Of a stretch of DNA of 64,000 nucleotides, positions 44,901 to 53,613 are shown piece by piece. The translations under genes and the position numbers were made by a program. The notes below the pieces were generated by a model. That model made no database searches. It was given only the letters and a program-made list of their open reading frames with translations, and was not told the DNA's origin. This DNA is from Pontibacter beigongshangensis (GTDB lineage Bacteria > Bacteroidota > Bacteroidia > Cytophagales > Hymenobacteraceae): the NCBI RefSeq assembly GCF_014332515.1, contig NZ_VFSD01000029.1, positions 1-64,000 on the forward strand, in the 5' to 3' direction. Within the stretch, counting starts at the first letter, position 1. Every line of letters starts with the position of its first letter.

Positions 44901-46099
44901 TATACCTGTACACTGGCGAAAACAAAACCACTGCAAGTGGGCTATGCCGGTATTTTGAGATAATAATCGCGGATAGTGGCATTGGCATAGAAGAAACAGA
45001 GCAGGAAAAAGTTTTCGAATGCTTCTACCAGGTCCGGTCAACCCAAAATCATTTTGTAGGAGGCACGGGCATTGGCCTTCACCTGACCCGATCCATAGTA
45101 GATCTCCACTATGGCAGCATCAGGGCCGAAAGCAATACCGAAGGGCCGGGATGCCGCTTTGTGATGCGGTTGCCCTTAGGAAAGAACCACCTGAAAGCCG
45201 AAGAGCTGGTAGAAACGCAGCCTCCTGTGCCAAAAGCAGAACCTGCCGTGCATGCTCTGCCAGCACCGGCAATAGATTCAGAAAAAACTAAGGTGAAATC
45301 GAGAACCAGGAACCATGTGCTGGTGGTAGATGACGATGATGAAATACGAAAGTATATCTGCCAGGAATTTGCAACTGACTATCACATGACGGAGTGTGCC
45401 AATGGGAAAGAGGCCCTGGCCATTTTATTGAATAAAACCCCTGATTTGATTATCAGTGATGTGATGATGCCTGAGATGGATGGCATTACCCTTTGCCGGA
45501 AAATTAAACAGAATGTCAATATCAACCATATCCCCATCGTGCTGCTGACCGCCCGGTCGGAGGAGGAAGACAACCTGGAAGGCCTGGGTATTGGAGCGGA
45601 TGCCTACATAGTGAAGCCTTTCAACATTGAGATTCTGAGAAAGACGGTCCAGAACATTATTAAGAACCGTGAAATGCTAAAAAACAACTTTAGCGGCAAT
45701 CAGCAGCAGCAGGATAAGGTTCAGAAAGTTGCCCTCAAGTCGGCTGATGAAAAACTGTTGCTCAAGCTTCTTGATATTATCAATCAGAACATCGGCAATC
45801 CTGCTTTAAGTGTTGAAATGATTGCCAATGAGATCGGTATAAGCAGGGTACACTTACATCGGAAAATGAAAGAACTGACAAACCAGTCTACCCGGGATTT
45901 TATCCGGAATATCAGACTGCAGCAGGCGGCAAACCTGCTTTCTAGCAAACATCTCAATATTTCGGAGGTAGCCTTTGCGGTAGGGTTTACAAACCTCGCC
46001 TCTTTCTCAACCGCCTTCAAGGAGCTTTACGGTGTGCCCCCGACAGCCTATATGGAATCGCAGTTGAATCAGGTTGAAAAGACGACTATCGCTGGTTAG
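41987..46099 (+). CDS. Hybrid two-component system regulator (HTCS)
   Basis: A 1370-aa one-protein sensor and transcription factor. Signal peptide (about 1-20, LAYAQS); periplasmic two-component-propeller repeats (about 30-660; blades such as LWVGTDSDGLYAI, LWIATMGAGLFSM); Y_Y_Y domain (about 715-785); one membrane segment (about 793-812); HisKA with His843 in FINISHEIRTPM; HATPase (about 920-1065; DSGIGIE, GGTGIGLHLTRS); receiver domain with phospho-acceptor Asp1158 in ISDVMMPEMDG; C-terminal AraC HTH (about 1260-1360). Such proteins sense oligosaccharides in the periplasm and activate susC-type promoters. The start is TTG at 41987: the frame has a stop at 41954 and no ATG upstream, while the first downstream ATG (residue 25) would lose the signal peptide. 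Confidence 0.95.
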   Translation: MKKIYKLLLLLCWTSHLAYAQSGKMFSVDVELSNSLIYQVFQDSKGIIWIATEDGLNRYDGSKFTIYKHDRQNPQSILNNYVRLLFEDRKGHLLAGYFSGLQVYDHATDTFKQIRLLKEGADEHDAHILHMTQRKNGEILIGTAGFGAFSLRFEGDEPIVQQIPQQIPANLVNYLFEDRDQNLWVSSQDKGLFRVGKDGSIKDFLNSKDLPKNSITGICQDKKGTIYVSSLSHGLFIHTKATDEFKQVPFSPSPNLPITTMHLGNKDEMYLGTDGEGIKIYDLKKKIIAEGNFNVATFNFEKSKVHSILEDKAGNLWLGIYQKGVMLLPASVSNFKYIGYKSSHNNVIGSNAVLSILEDHEGTLWVGTDSDGLYAIDPDGEQKAHFSRTSDPASVSSSIMSIYEDSNQTLWLGSYLHGLAKLNRKTGKCDYITTIRDRNSHQVERIFSMVEDRQKTLWIATMGAGLFSMDLQSEQITQYVAEPGSAGASIDKFVHNRWINCLLLTSNDKLYIGTYDGLGCLDLKTRNFASTHGTNRLLHGLIVYSLYEDKKGNIWIGTSEGLMYLDGRTKEIKAYTMDDGLPSNVVTAVKGDTAGHIWISTNFGITKLNPEGGSFINYFASDGLQGNEFSRGAAFVNGKGQIFFGGINGISYFHPAEIPAVISAPGKKLAARITGFYVHNQAVKKGTKSGRYNIVDAAVMDAESFHLSHNDNSFSIELATMDFANPERITYQYSLQNGDWVSLRPGTNTVNFTDLAPGTYRFRFRAKDYSHYADAKEVSIIISPAWYFSDWAKLVYGLLLATVVLLVVQQIRHRQRTRRKIQEHMQAKQINDAKLQFFINISHEIRTPMTLIISPLKKLMAIDKDPGRQRTYTTMQRNSERILHLINQLMDIRKIDKGQMQLKFQETEMVGFVQELCAIFAEQTQVKNIKLLFHHNMEQLPVWVDPDHFDKVILNVLSNAIKFTPENGKIDVYLYTGENKTTASGLCRYFEIIIADSGIGIEETEQEKVFECFYQVRSTQNHFVGGTGIGLHLTRSIVDLHYGSIRAESNTEGPGCRFVMRLPLGKNHLKAEELVETQPPVPKAEPAVHALPAPAIDSEKTKVKSRTRNHVLVVDDDDEIRKYICQEFATDYHMTECANGKEALAILLNKTPDLIISDVMMPEMDGITLCRKIKQNVNINHIPIVLLTARSEEEDNLEGLGIGADAYIVKPFNIEILRKTVQNIIKNREMLKNNFSGNQQQQDKVQKVALKSADEKLLLKLLDIINQNIGNPALSVEMIANEIGISRVHLHRKMKELTNQSTRDFIRNIRLQQAANLLSSKHLNISEVAFAVGFTNLASFSTAFKELYGVPPTAYMESQLNQVEKTTIAG

Positions 46100-46162
46100 C
46101 GTTCCTTAGATACCAGATTTCATAAGCTGTCAGGACCAACAGCGGCACCTTAACAAAACTTA

Positions 46163-46220
46163 AAAATCAGGCACAAAAAAGGCGGATTAAGTTATAATCC
46201 GCCTTTTTGTGCCTGATTTT
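46163..46220. terminator. Bidirectional terminator between the HTCS gene and purL
   Basis: A near-perfect inverted repeat with AAAAAAGGCGGATTA and TAATCCGCCTTTTT as the stem, extended by AAAATCAGGCAC on one side and GTGCCTGATTTT on the other. A-tracts and T-tracts on both sides let it end both the plus-strand HTCS transcript and the minus-strand purL transcript. Confidence 0.9.
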
Positions 46221-46227
46221 GCTGCTG

Positions 46228-49200
46228 TTATTTCACTTTCGTTTCAAGCCATTTTCTGGCATTCACAAAGGCTTCCATCCAGGGCGACACTTCATCCTGT
46301 CGGCCCTTCGGATAATTGGCCCACTGCCATTGCAAAAGCGAGCGTTCTATGTGTGGCATCATTACCAAATGTCGGCCTGTCTCATCGCATATCATGGCCG
46401 TATTGTAGTCTGAGCCGTTGGGGCAGGCAGGATACGTGTCGTACGCGTACTTCGAAACGATCTGGTATTTATCCTCCAACTGTGGCATGCTGAAGCGACC
46501 TTCCCCATGCGACACCCAAACACCCAGCGTGCATCCGGCTAAGCTGGAAAGCATAACCGATTTGTTTTCCTGGATGGTTAAAGAGGTGAAGATGCTTTCG
46601 TGTTTGTGGCTCGCGTTATGAAGCATTTTCGGCTTTTTATCGTGATCCATGTTGATCAGGCCTAGCTCCACAAACAGCTGGCAACCATTGCAGATACCTA
46701 CCGACAAAGTATCTTCGCGCTTGAAGAAGTTCTCAATGGCAGTTTTTGCTTTTTCGTTGTACATAAAAGCGCCGGCCCATCCTTTGGCTGAACCCAGTAC
46801 ATCTGAATTAGAGAAGCCACCTACTGCGCCAATGAACTGAATATCTTCCAGGGTTTCTCTTCCGGAGATCAAATCTGTCATGTGCACGTCTTTCACGTCG
46901 AAGCCTGCCAGGTACATTGCGTTGGCCATTTCACGTTCAGAGTTACTTCCTTTCTCGCGAATAATGGCCGCCTTTATTTTTGGTTTGGAGGTATCGATTA
47001 CCGGCTTCCTGCCATCAAATCCTTCAGGGAATTTGTAGATCAGTTCGTGCTTCTTGTAATTGTCGAAGCGTTCTTTTGCACTTACCGGACCACTTTGTTT
47101 TATATCCAGCAGGTACGAAGTTTTAAACCAGGTATCGCGTAGTCGGGCAATGTCGAAGCTGTAAGCCTCTGATCCATTTTTAAGTTCGAGGGTGGCTGTG
47201 CCGGTGCTGCTGCCTATTTTGTGGAATGGTACCTTGCTGGCTTCTAATGTTGCTTCCACGTCTGCCGGTGCCTGGAACACCACGCCAATGTTTTCAGCAA
47301 ATAGCACTTTAACGCTGTCTTCCTCGCCCAGAGAAGTCAGGTCGATCGAAGCGCCCAGGTTGTTGTCAGCAAAGCACATCTCCAGTAGGGTCGTGATCAG
47401 ACCACCGCTGCCAATATCGTGGCCTGCGGCAATCCTGCCCTCTTTAATTAATCCCTGCAGCGTGTTAAAGGCGTTCTTAAACAGGGAAGCGTCAGTAATA
47501 TCAGGCGTTTCGTTGCCGATCTTATTTACCACCTGCGCAAAAGACGAGCCGCCCAGCTTAAATTTATCGTTTGATAGGTTGATATAATAAATATTGCCTC
47601 CCTCTTTCTGCAACACGGGCTCCACTACTTTGCGTATGTCGCTGCAGTTTCCTCCTGCCGAGATTATTACCGTACCGGGTGCGATCACGTCCTCGCCTTT
47701 ATATTTTTGCTTCATAGAAAGTGAGTCCTTGCCGGTCGGGATGTTTATCCCGAGGTCGATGGCAAAATCAGAGCAGGCCTGAACGGCTTCGTATAAACGG
47801 GCGTCTTCTCCTTCGTTCTTACAGGCCCACATCCAGTTGGCAGAAAGCGACACGCTTTTAAGGCCATCTTTCAGAGGAGCCCAAACGATGTTGGACAAAG
47901 ACTCGCCGATGGCGTTGCGACTACCTGCTGCCGGATCAATTAAGGCCGAAACAGGTGCATGACCTACCGAAGTGGCAACGCCCTCTTTCCCCTGAAAATC
48001 CAGCGCCATTACACCGCAATTGTTAAGCGGCAATTGCAGCGGCCCGGCGCATTGCTGCTTAGCCACCCGGCCACCCACACAACGGTCTACTTTATTGGTG
48101 AGCCAGTCTTTGCAGGCTACGGCCTCTAACTGTAGCACCTGCTCCAGGTAGGCATGAAGCTGATCTTTATCATACGTTACCGCCTGGTAAGTCCTTGCCA
48201 CAGACTTGTCGGCCATGACCACTTTAGGAGAGCTGCCAAACATATCGGACAGCTCAAGATCCATAGGCTTCTCCCCTGATGAGGCTGATTCAAACGTAAA
48301 GCGGTGATCGCCGGTAACGTCTCCAACGGTATACATCGGGGAACGCTCGCGGTCAGCTATTTTTTGCAGCGTAGCAATATCCGCCTCGCCTATTACTAAT
48401 CCCATCCGCTCCTGCGATTCGTTGCCTATAATTTCTTTGGCAGAAAGTGTAGGATCGCCAACAGGCAGTTTATCGAGGTCTATTTTCCCGCCGGTTTCTT
48501 CCACCAGTTCTGAGAGGCAGTTCAGGTGACCGCCGGCGCCATGGTCGTGGATAGAAACAATGGCATTATGCTCGCTCTCCACCATACCCCGAATAGCGTT
48601 GGCGGCGCGTTTCTGCATTTCGGGGTTGGAGCGCTGAATGGCATTCAGTTCTATGCCTGTGCCATGCTGGCCTGTGTCGGCAGAAGATACCGCCGCACCA
48701 CCCATGCCTATGCGGTAGTTTTCGCCGCCCAGTATTACAATTTTATCGCCTTTTTTTGGTTGATGCTTTTTGGCCTGGCTGGCTTTGCCGTAGCCTACCC
48801 CGCCGGCCAGCATAATTACCTTGTCGTAGCCCAGTTTCCGGGGGGCTTCCAGGTTATCAGATTTTTCGTCGTGCTCAAATGTCAAAACCGATCCGGTAAT
48901 AAGTGGTTGCCCGAACTTGTTGCCAAAATCAGTGGCGCCGTTAGAAGCCTTTATCAGGATATCCATGGGTGTTTGGTACAGCCACTCTCTCTCCTGGGTA
49001 GCCTTTTCCCAAGGGCGGTCTTTTGCCAGGCGAGATAGAGCCGTCATGTAAACAGCTGTGCCGGCAAGCGGAAGCGCGCCCTGGCCTCCTGCCAACCGGT
49101 CTCTGATCTCGCCTCCCGATCCGGTGGCGGCCCCATTAAAGGGCTCCACCGTAGTCGGGAAGTTATGGGTCTCGGCTTTGATGGAAATAACCGATTCAAA

Positions 49201-49911
49201 ATCGCTTACCTGATAGAAATCTGGTTCATCGGCACGCTTTGGAGCGAACTGCTGCACCACCGGCCCCTTAATAAAGGCCACGTTGTCTTTGTAGGCCGAT
49301 ACGATATCGTTCGGGTTTGTTTCTGATGTTTTGCGGATTAGCTTGAACAGCGAACTTGGTTTCTCTTCGCCATCTATCACAAATTTGCCGTTAAAGATTT
49401 TGTGGCGGCAGTGCTCCGAGTTAACCTGCGAAAACCCGAACACTTCAGAGTCGGTAAGCGGCCTGCCCAATCTTTCGGCCAGGTTATTCAAATAATCCAC
49501 TTCTTCATCGCTCAGCGAAAGTCCTTCCTGCTTGTTGTAGGCTGCAATATCTGTAACGGGCAGCACAGGCTCCGGCTGAATATGAATGGTGTAAATATCC
49601 TGATCGAGCCCCTGATACTTCTGAGAAAGCATGGGGTCGAAATCGGTAAAATCTTCTGTTACTGTCTTAAATTCCTCTATCCGGATAATTCCCTCAATGG
49701 CCATATTCTGCGTAATTTCCACCGCGTTGGTACTCCAGGGGGTAATCATGGCAGCACGGGGGCCAACAAAAGAACCGCTTAGCGTGGTTTCCTGCAATAA
49801 TCTGGCATCGCCAAAAAGCCATTCAAGTTTAGTAATATCTATCGGGCTTAGTTCCAGCTCAGTTTGGACTGCGAAAACTGTTTCAGGCTGACTAAAAAAG
49901 AAATGAAGCAT
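46228..49911 (-). CDS. purL: Phosphoribosylformylglycinamidine synthase (large single-chain type)
   Basis: A 1227-aa cytoplasmic enzyme of purine synthesis: FGAR + glutamine + ATP to FGAM. It has a PurS-like N-terminal domain, two AIRS/PurM-like halves (HNFPTTVEPFNGAATGSGGE, then GIGGDSL-like VPTGKDSLSMKQKY), and a C-terminal glutamine amidotransferase domain with nucleophile Cys in SVGICNGCQLF and SHGEGRFSMP. This long form is typical of Bacteroidota and Proteobacteria. It is a housekeeping gene, unrelated to the flanking sugar loci, with its own -7 box 19 bp before the ATG and a terminator downstream. Confidence 0.97.
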   Translation of the reverse strand: MLHFFFSQPETVFAVQTELELSPIDITKLEWLFGDARLLQETTLSGSFVGPRAAMITPWSTNAVEITQNMAIEGIIRIEEFKTVTEDFTDFDPMLSQKYQGLDQDIYTIHIQPEPVLPVTDIAAYNKQEGLSLSDEEVDYLNNLAERLGRPLTDSEVFGFSQVNSEHCRHKIFNGKFVIDGEEKPSSLFKLIRKTSETNPNDIVSAYKDNVAFIKGPVVQQFAPKRADEPDFYQVSDFESVISIKAETHNFPTTVEPFNGAATGSGGEIRDRLAGGQGALPLAGTAVYMTALSRLAKDRPWEKATQEREWLYQTPMDILIKASNGATDFGNKFGQPLITGSVLTFEHDEKSDNLEAPRKLGYDKVIMLAGGVGYGKASQAKKHQPKKGDKIVILGGENYRIGMGGAAVSSADTGQHGTGIELNAIQRSNPEMQKRAANAIRGMVESEHNAIVSIHDHGAGGHLNCLSELVEETGGKIDLDKLPVGDPTLSAKEIIGNESQERMGLVIGEADIATLQKIADRERSPMYTVGDVTGDHRFTFESASSGEKPMDLELSDMFGSSPKVVMADKSVARTYQAVTYDKDQLHAYLEQVLQLEAVACKDWLTNKVDRCVGGRVAKQQCAGPLQLPLNNCGVMALDFQGKEGVATSVGHAPVSALIDPAAGSRNAIGESLSNIVWAPLKDGLKSVSLSANWMWACKNEGEDARLYEAVQACSDFAIDLGINIPTGKDSLSMKQKYKGEDVIAPGTVIISAGGNCSDIRKVVEPVLQKEGGNIYYINLSNDKFKLGGSSFAQVVNKIGNETPDITDASLFKNAFNTLQGLIKEGRIAAGHDIGSGGLITTLLEMCFADNNLGASIDLTSLGEEDSVKVLFAENIGVVFQAPADVEATLEASKVPFHKIGSSTGTATLELKNGSEAYSFDIARLRDTWFKTSYLLDIKQSGPVSAKERFDNYKKHELIYKFPEGFDGRKPVIDTSKPKIKAAIIREKGSNSEREMANAMYLAGFDVKDVHMTDLISGRETLEDIQFIGAVGGFSNSDVLGSAKGWAGAFMYNEKAKTAIENFFKREDTLSVGICNGCQLFVELGLINMDHDKKPKMLHNASHKHESIFTSLTIQENKSVMLSSLAGCTLGVWVSHGEGRFSMPQLEDKYQIVSKYAYDTYPACPNGSDYNTAMICDETGRHLVMMPHIERSLLQWQWANYPKGRQDEVSPWMEAFVNARKWLETKVK

Positions 49912-49929
49912 GCTTAAGTATTTAAGCTA

Positions 49930-49937
49930 CAAAGTTA
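49930..49937 (-). promoter_or_regulatory. -7 promoter box of purL
   Basis: The minus strand reads TAACTTTG, matching TAnnTTTG, 19 bp upstream of the purL ATG. The -33 region is only weakly recognisable. Confidence 0.55.
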
Positions 49938-50176
49938 ACGTTTAATTTAAAAACAGGCTTACTCCGGAAGGGAATATCTTTAGGACCTGCTGCAGGCTCA
50001 GCAGACCCGGCCGGACCCAGATCTGCTGTGAGCCTGGGGGTTGAGGCGAATCCAAAATCAGAAATTAAAGAAGGCTGCACCTCTAATGCTGCGAGCATCC
50101 TGAAATCTGGTAAATCTCTGGGGCAGGGGCTCTATAGTTGGGATTGGGGACCGATAAAAAGATCCGGGCAAAGGAA

Positions 50177-50204
50177 GTCTTATGTCTTATGTCCTACGTC
50201 TTGT
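50177..50204 (+). repeat. 7-bp tandem array (GTCTTAT type)
   Basis: Four heptamers: GTCTTAT, GTCTTAT, GTCCTAC, GTCTTGT. Related arrays lie at 50606 and 56889. Confidence 0.7.
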
Positions 50205-50250
50205 GGCTTAAAAAAGTCTCCGGAGCTCATCATGTAGGGAAAAGCAAGTC

Positions 50251-50384
50251 GCTGGTGCGAGCTTGCCGCTCGTACCAAATGTTCCTTACGGCTACAGCAT
50301 AAAAGAATGGATCAATAACAAGCTGCTTTGGCCCCTTCTGGAAAGGCAGGGATAGGAAAGTACGAGCGGCAAGCGCGCACCAGC
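50251..50384. repeat. REP-like inverted repeat doublet
   Basis: 25-bp arms at 50251-50275 and 50360-50384 are reverse complements with one mismatch. Each arm contains a smaller hairpin (GCGAGC-TTGCC-GCTCGT). The design resembles the 9634-9866 element but the sequence is unrelated. Confidence 0.75.
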
Positions 50385-50424
50385 GCAAAATTCAGGAAAC
50401 AGAAGCCTTGTTTATCCCTGCAAG

Positions 50425-50461
50425 ATGTGCTCCGGAGGGGCAAATTCATTAGCATAATTTG
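50425..50461 (-). repeat. Dispersed intergenic repeat, copy 14
   Basis: On the minus strand: AATTATGCTAATGAATTTGC, CCCTCCGGAGC. The CTG tail is lost. It forms the left end of a paired block with copy 15. Confidence 0.75.
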
Positions 50462-50605
50462 GTTAATGTGCTGATGTGCTGATTTTTTGATGGCTGGTTG
50501 TTAAATGATTGATTTATCAAGGGGTTGATTTGAGGATGAGGAGATAGATTATCAGTGCAGGCCGAGCACAAGTCCTCACGCGCAGGTCTTATTATGTAAA
50601 GGAGA

Positions 50606-50632
50606 GTCTTGTGTCCTGCATCTTCTGTCCTT
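50606..50632 (+). repeat. 7-bp tandem array (GTCTTGT type)
   Basis: GTCTTGT, GTCCTGC, ATCTTCT and a partial unit, immediately beside repeat copy 15. Confidence 0.6.
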
Positions 50633-50636
50633 TTAA

Positions 50637-50678
50637 GCAGCAGCAGGCTCCGGAGGGGCATTTTCATTAGAATAATTC
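50637..50678 (-). repeat. Dispersed intergenic repeat, copy 15
   Basis: On the minus strand: GAATTATTCTAATGAAAATG, CCCCTCCGGAGCC, then CTGCTGCT. It is close to the family consensus and lies 38 bp beyond the stop of the UxaA-type gene. Confidence 0.85.
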
Positions 50679-50715
50679 ATGTAACCCAATAAACAACGCG
50701 TTAGCTTGCTTGCCT

Positions 50716-51903
50716 TTACCCCGGAAAGCACCCCGGTTGCTGCTTGTCGAACTGCTTGTAGGTGAGCACAAACTCACGGTGCCTCAAGGCTTCTGAACGG
50801 GTAGGCTCGCCATTGGCTGTATTTCTGATACAGTCCAGGATCTCTTCTCCTACCTCGTCTAAAGTTGCTTCGCCGGAAATTATTTTGCCCGCATCCACAT
50901 CCATGTCCTCCTGCAGCATCCGGAAGGTTTTCGGGTTCCCACAGATTTTAATGACCGGAGAAATAGCCGACCCTACTACCGAGCCTCTGCCGGTAGAAAA
51001 GAGAATAATATGCGCTCCGCAGGAAATAAGCTCCGCTATCTCGGCATTGTCGTTGATATTCGGAAAGCCGAAAAGGGGCTCCCCGTCAGGTACGACATCC
51101 AAAAGGAAGAGGCCTGGCTGTGGTGGCCGCTCTGTGGGTTTAATGATGCCCGAAATAACCGCATCTCCGCTTTTTGAATACGCCCCCATAGATTTTTCTT
51201 CGATAGTGGATAGCCCGCCTGTGGCATTGCCGGCAGAAAAGCTGTCGTGCCCCATTTTTTTATAGTATATATCTGCTTTATCAACCACCTGAATAAGTTG
51301 CTCGGCCAGGGCCTTACTGGCAGCCCTGCCTGCCATAATGTATTCGCACCCGATGAGCTCCCCGGTTTCCTCGAAAATAGCCGTTGCCCCATCTGCAATA
51401 AGTTTGTCGAAGGCCTTACCAATAGCCGGGTTGGCACTTATGCCACTGGTCGCATCTGAACCGCCACAGATGGTGCCAACGATCAGCTCCTGCAGCTGCA
51501 GCTCTACCCGGGGCACTGCCTGCATGGCGGCGTAGGCCTCTTTTACCCACGCCACTCCTTTATCTATTGTTTTCAGGGTGCCGCCCGTGCTTTGGATGGT
51601 GAGCGTGGTTACCGGCCGGCCAGAGCTTTTTACGGCTGCTGAAATGCCGCTGATATCCAGGTTCTCGCACCCCAGCGAAACAAACAGCACGGCTCCTACA
51701 TTAGCATGCGTACATAAAGTTTTGAGCATATTGTTAGCGTATTCGTTAGGAGCACAGCCTCCAAAGCCGATCACATGTACCTCCTTGTCCTTAAATTCAG
51801 AAGCAATTTCGCGGGCGACATGGTGGGAACATTCTACTGTGTAAACCACCAGCAGCACATTCCGGATGCCCTTTTCACCGTTATTTCGTAAGTATCCCAA
51901 CAT
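50716..51903 (-). CDS. UxaA-family dehydratase/lyase, large subunit
   Basis: A cytoplasmic protein of about 395 aa matching the C-terminal catalytic part of the UxaA/GarD/SuyB family (VVYTVECSHHVA, LGCENLDISG, IVGTICGGSDATSGISANP, ISGEATLDEVGEEI). Members dehydrate altronate or galactarate, or cleave sulfolactate. Here the catalytic domain and the small SAF domain are separate genes, as in altronate dehydratases of some bacteria and in SuyAB. Given the transporter and SDR next door a sugar-acid substrate is more likely. The open frame begins with a TTG at 51912; the ATG at 51903 is preferred. Last gene of the operon. Confidence 0.85.
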   Translation of the reverse strand: MLGYLRNNGEKGIRNVLLVVYTVECSHHVAREIASEFKDKEVHVIGFGGCAPNEYANNMLKTLCTHANVGAVLFVSLGCENLDISGISAAVKSSGRPVTTLTIQSTGGTLKTIDKGVAWVKEAYAAMQAVPRVELQLQELIVGTICGGSDATSGISANPAIGKAFDKLIADGATAIFEETGELIGCEYIMAGRAASKALAEQLIQVVDKADIYYKKMGHDSFSAGNATGGLSTIEEKSMGAYSKSGDAVISGIIKPTERPPQPGLFLLDVVPDGEPLFGFPNINDNAEIAELISCGAHIILFSTGRGSVVGSAISPVIKICGNPKTFRMLQEDMDVDAGKIISGEATLDEVGEEILDCIRNTANGEPTRSEALRHREFVLTYKQFDKQQPGCFPG

Positions 51904-51969
51904 GTTTCTCAAATCTTACCTGTACTGAACTTTCTGTTGCTTTGCCTGAGAGCCTATTGCCACTTGTTG

Positions 51970-52236
51970 CTAATAATTGCTCCCGATATTATGCACATGT
52001 ACATGTTCTCCTGCCTGAATATCTACCAGGGCTGAACCGATTGGGCTGCCATATTTAATGATTGGCTCACCCCGGCCTATGGCTGTAAGGGCCACTTTGT
52101 GGGTAAAGGGAATATCGTTTAACACCACCACGGGAGGATGCCCTTCCGCCAACTGGCAGGCAGCGCCTCTTACAAGCGGCTGCAAAGCTACTGCCACATT
52201 ATCGTTTCTATTGATTTGTAAAATTGTAGCCTTCAT
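51970..52236 (-). CDS. UxaA-family dehydratase, small SAF-domain subunit
   Basis: An 88-aa protein equal to the N-terminal SAF domain of UxaA/GarD (NDNVAVALQPL, IPFTHKVALTAI, GEPIIKYGSPIG, GEHVHVHNI). The final His-x-His segment is the conserved end of this domain and contributes to the active site. It lies 66 bp before the large subunit and 47 bp after the transporter gene. It probably works only as a complex with the large subunit. Confidence 0.88.
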   Translation of the reverse strand: MKATILQINRNDNVAVALQPLVRGAACQLAEGHPPVVVLNDIPFTHKVALTAIGRGEPIIKYGSPIGSALVDIQAGEHVHVHNIGSNY

Positions 52237-52283
52237 TAAACAGGTCTCACTGGAAAAGACAAAAATACGATACCAGCCACGAA

Positions 52284-53603
52284 TCAGGTTATCTGAATGG
52301 ATTTATTATCTGGCACAAACAATTTTAAGGACAGCCAGCATACCAGGTAAGATCCGCTGGCAATACCAAATATGATGTAATAGCTACCCGTTGCCTCCAG
52401 AATCAGGCCGACTGCTGCAGAGAAAACCACACCGCCTAAAGCCCCTGCAAAACCGGCAAGCCCCACCATAGAGCCAACCGCATTTTTAGGGTATATATCC
52501 GATACGATGGTATAGATGTTGGCGGCATAGCCCTGGTGCGCAAAGGTGGCCATGGCAATTAAGGCGACAGCTACCCAGAGGTTTGAGGTAAAGGAGGTAA
52601 AAAAGACAGGCACCACCAGCAGCGCCATCATAAATATGGTCAGCTTACGGGCAGCAACAGGGTCCTTTCCTTTTCTGACGTAATAAGACGATACCCATCC
52701 GCCTATAATAGAACCGCCATCGGACACAAGATAGATGATCACGATAGGCAAACCTATGTTGGTTAAATCGATGCCGTGGTTTGAATACAGGAACTTAGGA
52801 AGCCAGTACAGAAAAAACCACCAGATCGGGTCGGTTACGAAACGGGCCAGGCAAATGCCCAGCGTCTGGCGGTGCGCCAGCATTTTTCGCCAGGGCAGAT
52901 GCTGCGTAGTCTCCTCCTTGTCCTGCAAAATATAGCTTCTCTCGGCGTGCTTTAACCTGGTGCTCTTCTCAGGGCGCTGGTAAAAGGGAATCCAGAAGAG
53001 CAGCCATACAAAGCCAAAAGTCCCTGTAATGATAAAGGCCCATTGCCACCCCCACTTCAGCGCAATAAAGGGCACGATGAGCGGTGCCACAATAGCCCCA
53101 ATGTTAGCACCCGAGTTAAAGACACCCGTCGCCAGGGCTCTCTCGCGTTTGGGGAACCACTCCGCCACGGTTTTCACAGCCGCCGGAAAATTGGCAGACT
53201 CTCCTATTCCGAGAGCAAAGCGGGCCAGCGAAAAAGTAGAAACACTGCTGGCAGCCGCATGAAACATACAGGCAATACTCCAGACAATAACGGCCACTAT
53301 GTACCCCAGTTTCGTGCCTATTTTGTCTAATAAACCACCCATCGAAATAAGCCCGATAGCATAAGCAGCCTGAAACGACATGATGATAAAACCATAGTCT
53401 GCCTCCGACCAGTTAAAAGTGGCCTGCAGTTCAGGAGCCAGAATGCCCATCACCTGCCGGTCGATGTAATTGATAGTGGTAGCCGCGAACAGCAACGCCA
53501 CCACCCACCACCTGTGCCTGCCCACCTTTTCTTTTATGGCAGAGGTTGCTGACTTAAAACCTGCTACCTCTTTTTCCTCTGTTTCTCCTGCTTTTTCTTT
53601 CAT
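52284..53603 (-). CDS. MFS transporter, hexuronate/anion:cation symporter type
   Basis: A 439-aa inner-membrane protein with about 12 hydrophobic segments. The first loop and early helices (ATTINYIDRQVMGILAPELQ, GIGESANFPAAVKTVAEWFP) match the ExuT/GudP family, which imports hexuronates and glucarate/galactarate with protons. It lies 10 bp downstream of the SDR gene, centrally in the sugar-acid operon, and presumably brings in its substrate. Confidence 0.92.
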   Translation of the reverse strand: MKEKAGETEEKEVAGFKSATSAIKEKVGRHRWWVVALLFAATTINYIDRQVMGILAPELQATFNWSEADYGFIIMSFQAAYAIGLISMGGLLDKIGTKLGYIVAVIVWSIACMFHAAASSVSTFSLARFALGIGESANFPAAVKTVAEWFPKRERALATGVFNSGANIGAIVAPLIVPFIALKWGWQWAFIITGTFGFVWLLFWIPFYQRPEKSTRLKHAERSYILQDKEETTQHLPWRKMLAHRQTLGICLARFVTDPIWWFFLYWLPKFLYSNHGIDLTNIGLPIVIIYLVSDGGSIIGGWVSSYYVRKGKDPVAARKLTIFMMALLVVPVFFTSFTSNLWVAVALIAMATFAHQGYAANIYTIVSDIYPKNAVGSMVGLAGFAGALGGVVFSAAVGLILEATGSYYIIFGIASGSYLVCWLSLKLFVPDNKSIQIT

Positions 53604-53613
53604 ACCTGCCGGG

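Larger units (their letters stand above)
49912..50715. other. Intergenic region rich in repeats
   Basis: Contains the purL promoter box, a 7-bp tandem array (50177-50204), a REP-like doublet (50251-50384), repeat copies 14 and 15, and a second 7-bp array (50606-50632). No gene is supported. Confidence 0.6.
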
